Source of the DNA: Arenimonas caeni
GTDB lineage: Bacteria > Pseudomonadota > Gammaproteobacteria > Xanthomonadales > Xanthomonadaceae
DNA: 64,000 bases
Direction of reading: 5' to 3'
Assembly: GCF_003024235.1 (NCBI RefSeq)
Contig: NZ_KZ679099.1
Span: 1 to 64,000, forward strand
The translations under genes and the position numbers were made by a program. The notes under the pieces were generated by a model that saw nothing but the letters and a program-made list of their open reading frames with translations, made no database searches and was not told where the DNA came from. Below are positions 1 to 9,055 of this stretch, in pieces. Position 1 is the first letter of the stretch. Each line of letters begins with the position of its first letter.

Positions 1-57
1 CTCAAGCCGACACGCAACACGCAACACGAGAGAAGAGATGCAGCTGTCGCCCGAAAG

Positions 58-714
58 CTAAAGGCAAGAGCGCGGTGTGCGCGAAGTTGACGGGAGTTTC
101 CTTACGGCCTCTGTTAGAAGAAGACTAGAGTTCTCAGCCTGAGTTTTAGCCATGCCAATCTGCACGGTCCCCCAAGCAGAAACTCCCACAGCAGCAGGCC
201 CTCCGGCGCCAGTCGAGGCTAGTCCCAGCGCAGCCTTATAGCTGAGCACTCCCGAGGCGAGCTTCTTTCCGGCAAGAGTCGCTCGAACCACGCCGGCCGC
301 AAGCTTTGCGTTGCGGCTATTCATAAACACGTTCTCGGACTTCTTCTCCTTACCACCTTCAGACGAGCTGCCGCCCTCTCCCAGACAAGTTAGACGGCAG
401 CGCCAGTCATCCAGCGTTGATTGCCCTGACCGTTGGCGGCCCCAAGGCTCGCTTTGACCGAACGGAAATTTCCCACGAATCATTCGACCGTCAGGATCCG
501 TGAACTTGTATGGGTTGTTTGCAGCGTAGTTGTAGCGGTTGAAGTTCCAGCCATTCTGCATATCCGATGCCATTGGATCCACACTCAAGAACCGCCCAAT
601 CGTCGGGTCATAGTAGCGCTGCTGCATTGACTCGATTCCGACCCGCGATGTCAAGTAGACGAGAAAGTGAATTCGGAACCGTTCTTCGTGCTTCGAGTCA
701 GCCGCTGCCGTCAT
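58..714 (-). pseudogene. Orphan Rhs C-terminal tip (core remnant plus toxin-like tail)
   Basis: From residue 30 (position 627) the frame reads an Rhs core end, MQQRYYDP, IGRFLSVDP, FNRYNYAANNPY, DPDGR, nearly matching the end of the core in the full Rhs gene upstream. After DPDGR the sequence is unrelated to that gene's toxin. It has a Gly/Ser/Lys-rich stretch and then an Ala/Gly/Leu-rich helical segment (about residues 135-190) that I do not recognise. The first 29 residues have no Rhs character and overlap the end of the lipoprotein gene, and no signal peptide, repeats or obvious start are seen. This fits a displaced 'orphan tip' of the kind known at rhs loci, where old tips remain downstream after a new tip is acquired. 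It is unlikely to be translated by itself. The tail may be frameshifted before its stop at 58-60, and a cognate immunity gene might lie beyond the window edge. Confidence 0.75.
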
Positions 715-1099
715 CGAGAGGCGAATACGTAAACCACTTCAATAGAGTTGTCTCGTGCGCATCCACGGTGATTACATAGTACAAGTCGTCAACACCGGCA
801 GGCTGATAGAAATAGCAAACGTCGTCGCATCGATCGCGGCGGACGGCACCGACGAACCTGACGTTGTACCCCATAGACTCAAGCAGAGATTTGCCCTTCG
901 CGCTGAGTTGGGCAGAAGCCTCGATCCCAGTCTCTGGTCGCGGTAGCCGGAGGTAGTCGCTTCGCGAAGGCCGGTAGTGCTCGGTGTATGTTGTGGCCTC
1001 GACCCCGCGACTTGACGCCGGAGCGTGGGTGCACGCCGGCAACCCTGCCAGAAGCATCAACGCAGTTATCGCTGGAAGGAACCTACGATGAGCGTTCAA
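698..1099 (-). CDS. Small lipoprotein, candidate immunity protein of the Rhs toxin
   Basis: This 133-residue protein has a basic N-terminus, a hydrophobic stretch and a lipobox ending LPAC (Cys 23), so it should be a membrane-anchored lipoprotein. The mature part carries a close Cys pair (RCDDVCYFY) and I do not recognise its family. The start is TTG and overlaps the TGA stop of the Rhs gene in the tetranucleotide TTGA, so the two genes are translationally coupled. A short gene coupled directly behind a polymorphic toxin is the usual place for its immunity gene, and that is the basis of the call. A lipoprotein would protect the periplasm, whereas NleD-type proteases are known to act in cytosol, so either the toxin acts in the periplasm or this gene has another role. 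Coding is likely; the immunity role is inferred. Confidence 0.7.
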   Translation of the reverse strand: MNAHRRFLPAITALMLLAGLPACTHAPASSRGVEATTYTEHYRPSRSDYLRLPRPETGIEASAQLSAKGKSLLESMGYNVRFVGAVRRDRCDDVCYFYQPAGVDDLYYVITVDAHETTLLKWFTYSPLDDGSG

Positions 1100-4000
1100 T
1101 TGTACTCCTCGATCATTGTCTCCTCGCCCTGCGAGCGACGATACTCGTTCTGCATGTCGATCGCGGGCTGTTCTCGCGCCGAGTTTCCGGTTTCCGGGTC
1201 AGGCGGCGCATCCTGCCTTGGCATGATGCCCTTGTCCTTCATGTGGGCGTGCTTCAGTTCGTGAACTAGGATCTCCACTGGCGATTGCTTTACGCCATGA
1301 TGGCTCGGCGACTTGCCTGGATCGTAGTAAGTGTTCGTCCCAGCTCCTGTTAGGTCGGACTCACCGGGACCAGTGGCAGTATTATGGGCCTGCAGCACTT
1401 CAGTCGGGCTGTCATCGAAGCTGCCGATGTTATGGACGTTTGGTGAGTCTTCCAGCTCCTTTATCATTTGCCGAATCTCGGGCGTCGATGCCTTTGCTGC
1501 CGCCAGTTGTGCGCGAATCTCTTCTTCACCCTGCTGGAAGAACCTGATCTCACGCCCGTCAGGGTCGACGTACCGGTACGGGTTGTTGGCTGCGTAGTTG
1601 TACCGGTTGAAGTTATCGCCAGTCTCACGTGCTGCTACGGGGTCAACAGACAAAAACCTCCCAATCGCCGGATCGTAATAGCGCTGCTGCATGTAAACCA
1701 GCTTCGACGCCGCGTCCATCTGGTGGCCGGTGTAGCCCGGGCCGTTGCTCCAGGTGCCGTCGGCGGGTTCGCCCCAGGCGGTCATGCGTTCGCGGCGCGT
1801 GACGTTGCCGGCGGCGTCGGTGAAGGCCACCGGGGTGCCCAGGGCGTCGGTGTGCTGGTAGGTCACCTCGCCGCTGCCGCCCGCGAACGGCACCTTGCGC
1901 GCCGCCACCAAGCTGCCCGACAGGTAGATATGGTCGGTGCGGGTGCTGGTCTTGAGGTCGTTGGTGTAGAGCAGCTTGCCTTCGTGGCTGTAGTAGAAGT
2001 AAGTCGAGGCGCCCATGAACTCGCGCACCCGCCGGCCCAGGCCGTCGTAAACGTAGCTGGTGGCCGTGGGCAGCGCCGAATGGGTCAGCCGGTTTTCGCG
2101 GTCGAACGTCAGCGTGCCGCCGTCCTTGCTGGTGGTATTGCCGCGGGCGTCGTAGCCGAAGCTGTGCAGCAGCGCGCCGGTGGGCGACTTGATCTGCGCG
2201 AGACGATTGTCTGCGTCGTAGTGGTAGCGGAACTGGCGACTGCCTTGGTCGAGCACCCGCAGGTTGTCTAGCGGGTCGTAGGCGAAGGTGCCGTTGCCGC
2301 CCTGGGCGGGGCCGGCCACCACGCCGGCGAGGCGGTCGAGGGCGTCATAGCTCATGTCCCGGTCGCCCGGGCCACCCGCCAGGCCGTCGGAGATGGCCGC
2401 CACGTTGCCGTTGGCGTCGTAATCGTAGCTGTCGTCCAGCACCACGTTGGCGCCCAGTGCGCTGCGGCTGCGTTCGGGTAGCTGGCGCAGGTTGCGGCTC
2501 ATGGTGTGCACGATGCCGTTGCCGTAGGTGAACTCGGCCAGGGCACCGTTGGGGTGGTACTTGGCCCCGGTGGCGTAAGTGCCGGCCTGGCTGGCCTGGC
2601 CCAGTGCATTGGGGGCGTAGGCCACCTGGAGGCCGCTGGGATAGGTGGTGGCGCCGAGATGGCCCAGCGTCGTGTGGCTGTGGCTGGTGAGCCAGTTGAT
2701 GCTGCCGTACTCCAGCCGCTCGCTGTCCAGCAATCCGCGCTTGTTGTAGGTGTACGTCAGCAAGGTGGGTGAACGCGTGATCGTCTCCACCATGCCGTTG
2801 GCTGTGTAGGTGGTCGAAACATCTGGAGTGCTGTCGGGATAGTCCACGAGGACCTGGCGATTGCGGTTGTCGTAGCTGCGCAGGGCCCGTTCGCTGGTCA
2901 CCACCGCCGTCCGATCGCAAACCAGGCTCGTCAGCGCCTGCCCTTCCGCAGTCCATGCCACGTTGCCGGCCGCGTCGTAGTCGAACAGGGCCGCGCCCGT
3001 CTCGGGCTCCACGCGCTTGCACAGGCGCATCTGCGGGTCATAGACGTAGTGGCGGCTCAGCGCCATCGGCACGCCGGCGTACACGCCCGAGCGGGTCAGC
3101 GACAGCGTCTGGCCCAGCACGTTCTTGTTGATGGTCGTGGTCTGCTGCTCGGCCTGGCCCAGCGCCGCGATGATCTCGACCGGGGCGCCGGTCGCCGGCG
3201 CGTCGAACGCCTGGAAGGCGGTCTCCGTACTGTAGCCGCGCGGGTTCGTCACTCGCGTCCGGAAGCCGGGCAAATAGGCGTACTGGGTGACCAGCGTACC
3301 CAGTTCCGAGTCCTGTTCGCTGCGGGTCGGGCGGCCTAGGGCGTCGTAGAAGCTGCGCAGGCCGGTGGTCAGGGTGGCGGTGGTGCCCGGGTAGGCCTCG
3401 AAGCTCACCTGCCCGCCCACGTCATAGGCCTTGCGGTTGAAGCGCTGGGTGCCCGTCTGGTCGGCGGTGTCGTACTCGCGCTCGACCACCGGGCGCCAGA
3501 ACGCGTCGTAGTAAGTGAGCTTGCGGTAGTTGCCCCGGCTCTCGGTGCGTCGCCAGTGGCCCGGGCCCAGGCCGTACTCTGTGGTAGCCACGCTGGCGTA
3601 GCTGATCTGGGTCGGGGCCCAAGCCACCACGTCGCCCGTCGGCCAGCTGATCTGGGAAAGTCGCCCGCCCGCATCGTATGCGTAGGAGGTCGCATAGCCC
3701 AGTTCATTGGTAACCGAAGTCACGCGGCCAGCACCATCGACCGTGGCGCCAAGGCTGCTCCCGTCGGCAAACACGATCTGGCGCGGCACGCCCCGGTACC
3801 AGCTGTTGGTCTGGGTAACCAGGTTACGGCCATCCTTGATGGTCGCCACCGTGCCATCGGCGCGGTAGGTAACCGTCTGGACCAACTGGGGCGCCACGCT
3901 GGGGGTTGCCGTCGGGCCGCTGGCCTTGCCCGGGCCATAGAAGCGAACCGGGGCGGCCGTGGTCGCATCGAACTCGGTGCGCGAGAGGATCTGGTCCTCC

Positions 4001-6033
4001 TCGTCGTTCCAGGTCTGCGCCACCTGCCCCAGGACCCATTGGCCGGTGTGGTCGAAGTAGGTGGTCACGTCACGACGGCTGTAGCCGAGCGAGCTGAATC
4101 TCCGCACCTGGACAGGCCGCGCGAGGGCATCGAATGCCTCTACGATGTAGGTGAAGGCCTCGCCTTGCTGGGTGACCTTCTGCTGCTTCATCGGCTGGCG
4201 AAAGGGAACACTTTCGCAGTAGCAGGTACCAACCCAGGGGTCATAGGGCGAGTCGTAACCCGACGGTGACGTCGCAAGCTCCTCGGGAAAGGGCTGGTAC
4301 TCATTCTCGGTCTTCCGCAGCTCGTTTCCGTTCTGCAGGATGCGATGACTGAGAAGGAGCCCTTCATTCGGCTGTTGTGGAGGTGATCCGGCCGGGTAAG
4401 GCTCCTCCCAGCGAAGGCTGAGATTGCTGGCGCCAAAGATATGCTCTTCCTGGCTGGCATCCGGCTTGGTGACCGTCACCTTTCGACGCACGTTGCGCAG
4501 CTCATACTGCGAGGCCGTCAGGGTTTCGTATGCATAGTCCCAGGTCTGGCCGGCAGGAAGACCGGGGCCGCTGAGCGTCTTGGACGTCAGCATCAGCATT
4601 TCGAGCTGAAGCGGAGTGTTGTTGGCCCATAGGTGGGTCGGGATCTCTTCGAAGGTCGGGTTGCCCGGAACCCCGTTCCAGTCCAGCCAGTTCACGGCGC
4701 GGCCAGTGTTCATGCAGGTATCGACGGCGCCGCGGTAGTGGCGGCGGAAGTTGAGCACGAAGCTTCCACTCGCACCGCTTGGCGCCGTCATGGACAGGGT
4801 GACGGGATCCAGGTTGAGCAGTCGGCCGCCAGCGCACATGAAGCGCTCTTCATAGTTGGCCAGGTGCTCGACATTGAACTGGATGGCGCGATAGCGGGGG
4901 TGCGTCCAGAGCGCCGCGAAGTTGAATGTCCACTTGCTTCCGTCAGCTTTGGTGACTGAGGTCAGGCTGCCGTTGCTGTCATAGCCGTACGTGGTCGTTT
5001 CGCCTGCCGCCGTGATCGACGAAATCCGATTACTCGCGTTGTAGGCGATGCTTATGCTTCGCCCATCACTTGAGCTGATCGCAGTCAGGCGCTTACCGGA
5101 CCACGTGTAGTTGACCCAATTCCCGAAGCGGTCCTCCATCCGGGTCGGATAGATTCGAGCCTCCACCCGCGGAAGCTTGGCTTCGCTGGCGTTATAGGAT
5201 CCCAAGGCGCCTGTGGTCTGGGTCCAGACAAGCTGCTTTACCTGCTTCTCCGCATACTCGACCATCCAGTCGAAATGGTACTTGGTGCCGTCGGGAGCGA
5301 TTGCCAGGAACCCTTCACCTCCGCGCGAGCCTGAACCGCTGTAGGGTGCACTGTGCTTGAGCGTGGGAATGCAGGACAGCGCCCAGTTCGACTTGGTGTG
5401 CCAGCGATAGGCGCTGTCGTTCGGCTTCGGATGCGGCGTGCCGGCATTCCGGAGAGTGATCGGTTCGCCGCCCCCACCGGGGAAATTCAGGGTGATGCCC
5501 GAGTGGATCGCGGAAGCGCGAAAGTGTGCCTGCTGGTGCATCAGCGATGACGGCATCATCTCGCCGGCACTCGTGGGAGAGGAGCACCGTGCAGTGGGGT
5601 TGGCCGTCTGGACCACCCAACCCTGGAGCGACGAGTAAGTGCCGCTCAGATAGGGCAGGTCGATCTCCCAGTCGCCGAACAGGCCCTGGTACGCCATCCA
5701 CGTGTCGGTGAAGCGCTCACTGCGCTCCAGCGGCATACGACCGGCGTTGGCGCTGAACTTGCGACCCACCGAAACCGGAAGGAAATCGTTCCCGGGAATC
5801 GCCGCATCGGTATGAAGGAAGCTCAGCCCGCCATCGTAGGTGCCAATGGCATCGCCCATGATCTCCGGCCCGTAGGACACCAGCTCCTGTGCCTGGCCTA
5901 CTCTCTTCCCGGCCTCCTGCGTTGGAAAGATGCCAACCTGCTGCGCCTGCGCAGCCAGTGGATGAAGGGCCAGACTGACTGCGAGGAGCACCGCGCCCCG
6001 GAGAAACGCGGACAGAGCGAGAGAAGCTTTCAT
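1096..6033 (-). CDS. Secreted Rhs/YD-repeat protein with C-terminal M91 (NleD-like) metallopeptidase toxin
   Basis: This 1645-residue polymorphic toxin starts at ATG 6033, just before a clear Sec signal peptide (MKASLALSAF to HPLAAQAQ); an in-frame upstream ATG would bury that signal. A unique N-terminal part is followed by many YD/Rhs repeats (such as YDYDANGNV and FGYDARGN) that should form the Rhs shell. The core ends at RYYDPAIGRFLSVDP, NRYNYAANNPY, DPDGR, about 165 residues from the end. The tip contains HELKHAH followed by EQPAIDMQNEYRR and a final EEYN, which matches the zinc-binding HExxH and downstream Glu/Asn-Tyr-Arg pattern of peptidase family M91 (NleD). There is no PAAR, VgrG or T6SS gene nearby, so export is probably Sec-dependent and different from classic T6SS Rhs effectors. 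The tip is more AT-rich than the core, as expected for an exchanged toxin cassette. Confidence 0.88.
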   Translation of the reverse strand: MKASLALSAFLRGAVLLAVSLALHPLAAQAQQVGIFPTQEAGKRVGQAQELVSYGPEIMGDAIGTYDGGLSFLHTDAAIPGNDFLPVSVGRKFSANAGRMPLERSERFTDTWMAYQGLFGDWEIDLPYLSGTYSSLQGWVVQTANPTARCSSPTSAGEMMPSSLMHQQAHFRASAIHSGITLNFPGGGGEPITLRNAGTPHPKPNDSAYRWHTKSNWALSCIPTLKHSAPYSGSGSRGGEGFLAIAPDGTKYHFDWMVEYAEKQVKQLVWTQTTGALGSYNASEAKLPRVEARIYPTRMEDRFGNWVNYTWSGKRLTAISSSDGRSISIAYNASNRISSITAAGETTTYGYDSNGSLTSVTKADGSKWTFNFAALWTHPRYRAIQFNVEHLANYEERFMCAGGRLLNLDPVTLSMTAPSGASGSFVLNFRRHYRGAVDTCMNTGRAVNWLDWNGVPGNPTFEEIPTHLWANNTPLQLEMLMLTSKTLSGPGLPAGQTWDYAYETLTASQYELRNVRRKVTVTKPDASQEEHIFGASNLSLRWEEPYPAGSPPQQPNEGLLLSHRILQNGNELRKTENEYQPFPEELATSPSGYDSPYDPWVGTCYCESVPFRQPMKQQKVTQQGEAFTYIVEAFDALARPVQVRRFSSLGYSRRDVTTYFDHTGQWVLGQVAQTWNDEEDQILSRTEFDATTAAPVRFYGPGKASGPTATPSVAPQLVQTVTYRADGTVATIKDGRNLVTQTNSWYRGVPRQIVFADGSSLGATVDGAGRVTSVTNELGYATSYAYDAGGRLSQISWPTGDVVAWAPTQISYASVATTEYGLGPGHWRRTESRGNYRKLTYYDAFWRPVVEREYDTADQTGTQRFNRKAYDVGGQVSFEAYPGTTATLTTGLRSFYDALGRPTRSEQDSELGTLVTQYAYLPGFRTRVTNPRGYSTETAFQAFDAPATGAPVEIIAALGQAEQQTTTINKNVLGQTLSLTRSGVYAGVPMALSRHYVYDPQMRLCKRVEPETGAALFDYDAAGNVAWTAEGQALTSLVCDRTAVVTSERALRSYDNRNRQVLVDYPDSTPDVSTTYTANGMVETITRSPTLLTYTYNKRGLLDSERLEYGSINWLTSHSHTTLGHLGATTYPSGLQVAYAPNALGQASQAGTYATGAKYHPNGALAEFTYGNGIVHTMSRNLRQLPERSRSALGANVVLDDSYDYDANGNVAAISDGLAGGPGDRDMSYDALDRLAGVVAGPAQGGNGTFAYDPLDNLRVLDQGSRQFRYHYDADNRLAQIKSPTGALLHSFGYDARGNTTSKDGGTLTFDRENRLTHSALPTATSYVYDGLGRRVREFMGASTYFYYSHEGKLLYTNDLKTSTRTDHIYLSGSLVAARKVPFAGGSGEVTYQHTDALGTPVAFTDAAGNVTRRERMTAWGEPADGTWSNGPGYTGHQMDAASKLVYMQQRYYDPAIGRFLSVDPVAARETGDNFNRYNYAANNPYRYVDPDGREIRFFQQGEEEIRAQLAAAKASTPEIRQMIKELEDSPNVHNIGSFDDSPTEVLQAHNTATGPGESDLTGAGTNTYYDPGKSPSHHGVKQSPVEILVHELKHAHMKDKGIMPRQDAPPDPETGNSAREQPAIDMQNEYRRSQGEETMIEEYN

Positions 6034-6352
6034 AGAGCATGCACTACCGACGATGATGGGAACTGCATCCCGCCCACCCAATACAGCCCGTGGCCAAGGA
6101 CGCGAATCGCTGGATAGTGCGTGGTGAACCGATGCTGATTGAAGCTATCGGCGCGAAATTGCCGGTGTAACCATCGCTAACCGAACGCGCATCCTGCACA
6201 AATCAATCAGTCCGATAGATGGCGATTTGTTAGTGATAGCTACCCGGGCGAGAAGATTTCTCAGGCCGCCCTGCAGGGCGGATTCAAACCGGCCCGGCCA
6301 TTCCGCCTCCGTGGCCGGAGGGTGCGGACAAGTTGATTCGCTGAAGAAAAAG
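6034..6352. other. Intergenic region upstream of the Rhs gene
   Basis: I see no gene here. It must hold the Rhs promoter on the minus strand, but no convincing -35/-10 pair or strong ribosome site is visible. A 16-base perfect palindrome, CCGCCCTGCAGGGCGG, lies at 6266-6281. The REP element at 6353-6393 closes the region on the YceI side. Confidence 0.5.
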
Positions 6353-6393
6353 GGGGTCGGAGGTGGTTTCCGCTGGAAACCACCTCCGACCCC
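6343..6393 (-). terminator. Hairpin plus T-run behind the YceI gene, built from a REP-like palindrome
   Basis: Two perfect 19-base arms (GGGGTCGGAGGTGGTTTCC and its complement, 6353-6371 and 6375-6393) with a 3-base loop lie 25 bases beyond the YceI stop. On the minus strand the hairpin is followed directly by CTTTTTCTTC, giving the shape of an intrinsic terminator. The arms belong to the family C repeat (variant GGTGG for GGTAA). Confidence 0.7.
6353..6393. repeat. REP-like palindrome, family C (variant)
   Basis: This 41-base perfect inverted repeat has arms GGGGTCGGAGGTGGTTTCC. It differs from the family C copies at 55567 and 55626 only in the inner part (GGTGGTTTCC instead of GGTAATTTCC), with the change compensated on both arms, which indicates selection for, or replication through, the hairpin. 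Confidence 0.8.
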
Positions 6394-6418
6394 GGCGACC
6401 GCCAGGTTTTCGCGGAGA

Positions 6419-6994
6419 TCAGCCGGCCTTCTGGGCCTCGACGGTGATCTCGATGCGAACGTCGTCGCTCACGGCCGGGGCGTAGCCGCCCACGCCGAAC
6501 TCGCTGCGCTTGATGTCGAAGCTGGCGTCGAAGCCGACGGCCGGCTTCTGGGTCATCGGGTGGTTGCCGACCTTGTTGATGGTCACGTCCATCACCACCG
6601 GCTTGGTCACGCCGTGGATGGTGAGCTCGCCGGCCACGGCCAGCTTGCCCTCGCCGGCCACGGTGACGCCGGTGCTGGTGAAGGTGGCGGTCGGGAACTG
6701 CGCGGCGTCGAAGAAATCGCTGCCCAGCAGGTGCTCGTCGAGCTTGGCCACGCCGGTGGAAATGCTGGCAACCGGGATGGTGACCTTGACGCTGGACTGG
6801 GTCGGGTCGGCCACGTCGTAGATGAACTCGGACTCGACGGTGTCGAAGCGGCCGGTGATGTTGGAGAAGCCGAAGTGGCTGTAGGTGAACTCGACCTGGG
6901 TGTGGGTCGGGTCGATGTTATAGGCCTCGATGGCAACGGCCGGGGCGGTGGCGACGGCCAGCAGGCCGGCCAGGATCAGGGACGGGAATTTCAT
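6419..6994 (-). CDS. YceI family periplasmic protein
   Basis: The protein has 191 residues with a signal peptide (MKFPSLILAG to APAVA) and the single lipocalin-like YceI domain. Family hallmarks are IDPTHTQVEFTYSHFGFSN near the N-terminus, FDAAQFPTATF in the middle, and LTIHGVTKPV towards the C-terminus. YceI proteins bind long-chain isoprenoid or fatty ligands in the periplasm; the physiological role is mostly unknown. Start 6994 was chosen because GGAG lies about nine bases upstream and the signal peptide begins there; the longer frame to 7408 has no coding character. It is a single gene, divergent from the next one and terminated by a hairpin built from a REP-like repeat. Confidence 0.92.
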   Translation of the reverse strand: MKFPSLILAGLLAVATAPAVAIEAYNIDPTHTQVEFTYSHFGFSNITGRFDTVESEFIYDVADPTQSSVKVTIPVASISTGVAKLDEHLLGSDFFDAAQFPTATFTSTGVTVAGEGKLAVAGELTIHGVTKPVVMDVTINKVGNHPMTQKPAVGFDASFDIKRSEFGVGGYAPAVSDDVRIEITVEAQKAG

Positions 6995-7199
6995 GGGCGG
7001 CACTCCGCGGGGATGAGCGGGCAGTTTAGTCGTCCCAGCCGTGGAACCAATGCGAAGGTCCGAAACGTATCGTTGCAGCATCCTGCGGCCGTGGCCCGCG
7101 GGACCCTCCATTGCGCGTGGAAAGAAGGGAGCCCCGCGCCCCCGGCCGGGCGCTTCCGCCACCCCGGTCCCGGGGGCGGCCATCCGATGGAGACCACCC

Positions 7200-8000
7200 A
7201 TGTTCCGATCCACCCTGTTCCTGGCCCTGGCGGCCAGCCTGGCGGCCGGTGCCGCGCTCGCGGACGACTTCCGCTCCCCGCCCGTCGCCGAGACCCTGGC
7301 CAAGGCGCGCCAGGCCGAACTGGCCGCTGCGCGCGGCGGCGTCAGCCCGGCCGCGGCGCCCACCGTCGAAGAGGTCGGCGATGCCGACAGTTTCGGCCGC
7401 AACGCCAAGTGGCGCGGCCTGATGTCCGGCTTCGCCTATCTCTCCACCGACTGCACGCCGGCGCCCGGCGACCCGGCCGACCCGCTGTGCGTGCAGCTCA
7501 GCCCGAGCCCGGGGTTCACTACGTTCACCGTGCCCGACGTCGCCGCCATCACCCTGCCGGGCAAGAGCGCCGAGACCTTCCTGTGCCACAACCAGACCCC
7601 GGTGGTCTCGGTGCGCTTCGTCAACGACCAGCCCACGCGCCAGCAATACCGCTTCCAGCTGACGCCGAGCTATCGCATCGAAAGCGAGGTGCTGCAGGGT
7701 CTGAACGACCCGGGCACCGGCGACCCGTACAACGGCGCCATCGAAGTGAACCTGGCCGCGATCGTCGATACCGGCTACCTCGAGCCCGGTGACAACGTCT
7801 TCAAGCTCTACACGCAGAGCCGCGGCTGCATCGCCGGCCTGGTCAGCAAGAACAACCTGACCAATGGTTACGGCCTGACCGAGGCCCAGGCGCGGCAGTT
7901 CTTCCGCAAGCCCATCACCATCCGCATGACCCTGCAGGGCAATGCCCGCATGGTCGACAGCGCCTCGATGACGCTCGGCCTCCGGCTGACGGGTGACTGA
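7200..8000 (+). CDS. Secreted protein of unknown function
   Basis: The 266-residue product begins with a typical Sec signal peptide (MFRSTLFLAL to AALA). The mature protein contains only four cysteines (STDCTP, DPLCVQ, FLCHNQ, SRGCIAG), which could form two disulfides in the periplasm. Regions such as PGFTTFTVPD and RKPITIRMTLQGN suggest beta-rich folding, but I do not recognise the family. GGAG at 7189 gives a good ribosome site. The gene stands alone between the divergent YceI gene and the ELM1-like gene, and a GC-rich hairpin follows the stop. Confidence 0.85.
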   Translation: MFRSTLFLALAASLAAGAALADDFRSPPVAETLAKARQAELAAARGGVSPAAAPTVEEVGDADSFGRNAKWRGLMSGFAYLSTDCTPAPGDPADPLCVQLSPSPGFTTFTVPDVAAITLPGKSAETFLCHNQTPVVSVRFVNDQPTRQQYRFQLTPSYRIESEVLQGLNDPGTGDPYNGAIEVNLAAIVDTGYLEPGDNVFKLYTQSRGCIAGLVSKNNLTNGYGLTEAQARQFFRKPITIRMTLQGNARMVDSASMTLGLRLTGD

Positions 8001-8007
8001 TCGACCC

Positions 8008-8040
8008 GGCGCCGCCGCGCCCTCGCGGCGGCGGCGCCTT
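8008..8040 (+). terminator. Possible terminator hairpin after the 7200-8000 gene
   Basis: The arm GGCGCCGCCGCG (8008-8019) pairs with CGCGGCGGCGGCGCC (8024-8038) with one bulged triplet. Only TT follows, so termination strength is doubtful. Confidence 0.4.
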
Positions 8041-8058
8041 CCGGGCTAGGCTTCGGCC

Positions 8059-9012
8059 ATGCCTGATTCCACGACTCCTCCCTGGGCCCTGCACGACGGT
8101 GCCGCCGGCCACCGCCGGCAGGTGCTGGCGCTGGCCGGGGCGCTGGCGACCGCACCACGCGAGATCGAACTGCACACGCATGCGCCCTGGTCGTGGCTGG
8201 CGCCACGCCGGCTTCCGGGCTCCGAACGCGCCTTCGGCGACGCGTTCACTGCCTCGCTGCTGCAACCGCCCGCGCTGGCGTTCGGCGCCGGCCGCCGCGC
8301 CGCCCTGGCCACGCGCCTGCTGCGCGAGCGCGGGTCGCGGGTGGTGCAGGTGCTCGACCCGCGCATCGACACCCGGCACTGGGACCTGGTGGTGGCGCCG
8401 GAACACGACGGCCTGCGCGGGCCGAACGTGCTGACCCTGCTCGGCAGCCTCAATCCCGTCGACGACGCCTGGCTGGCCCAGGGCCGCGCCACGTTTCCCT
8501 CGCTGGGCGAACTGCCGGGCCCGCGCACCGTGGTGCTGCTGGGCGGGCCGACGCCGGCGGTGCGTTTCGACCGCGCCGCTTTCGAGGTGATGGCGGCCGT
8601 GCTCGAACACTGGCTGGCGATGGAGGGTGGCAGCCTGCTGCTGATCGGCTCGCGCCGCACGCCGGCAATGATGGCCACGCTGGCCCGCCGCTACTGGGCC
8701 GACACGCCGGGCCGGCGCTGGTTCGGCAGCGAGGATGGCGAGAACCCCTACGCCGGCGCCCTCGGCTGGGCCGACCGCATCGTGGTGTCGCCGGATTCGG
8801 TGAACATGGTGTCGGAAGCCTGCGCCACCGGAGCGCCGGTCTACGTGCCGGAGCCCGAGCGCGCCAGCGGACGCGTCCGTCGCTACCTCGACACCCTGCT
8901 CGCCCGCGGCCGCATCCGCCCGCTGGGCAGGCTCCCGCACGACGCGCCGGCCGAACCCCTGCGCGAAACGCCGCGCATCGCGGCCCTCGTGCGCGAGCGG
9001 CTCGCCACGTAA
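8059..9012 (+). CDS. ELM1/DUF1022 family protein (GT-B-like)
   Basis: The protein has 317 residues. The bacterial ELM1 family is recognised by an N-terminal WALHDGAAGHRRQ, the central stretch VLDPRIDTRHWDLVVAPEHD, LTLLGSLNPV, TVVLLGGPTP and the C-terminal DRIVVSPDSVNMVSEACATG. These proteins resemble GT-B glycosyltransferases, and the plant member ELM1 acts in mitochondrial fission; bacterial members have no settled function, though a sugar-transfer role in the envelope is often suggested. No membrane segment or signal is seen. It is followed 44 bases later by a DUF6404 gene. Confidence 0.88.
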   Translation: MPDSTTPPWALHDGAAGHRRQVLALAGALATAPREIELHTHAPWSWLAPRRLPGSERAFGDAFTASLLQPPALAFGAGRRAALATRLLRERGSRVVQVLDPRIDTRHWDLVVAPEHDGLRGPNVLTLLGSLNPVDDAWLAQGRATFPSLGELPGPRTVVLLGGPTPAVRFDRAAFEVMAAVLEHWLAMEGGSLLLIGSRRTPAMMATLARRYWADTPGRRWFGSEDGENPYAGALGWADRIVVSPDSVNMVSEACATGAPVYVPEPERASGRVRRYLDTLLARGRIRPLGRLPHDAPAEPLRETPRIAALVRERLAT

Positions 9013-9055
9013 TCTCCCACCGTCCATTCCTGTTCAACCCTCACGGATCCCCGGC

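Noticed and set aside
6227..7792. 521-codon plus-strand frame over the YceI gene
   Set aside because: It is antisense to the YceI domain and out of frame with the signal-peptide protein at 7200.
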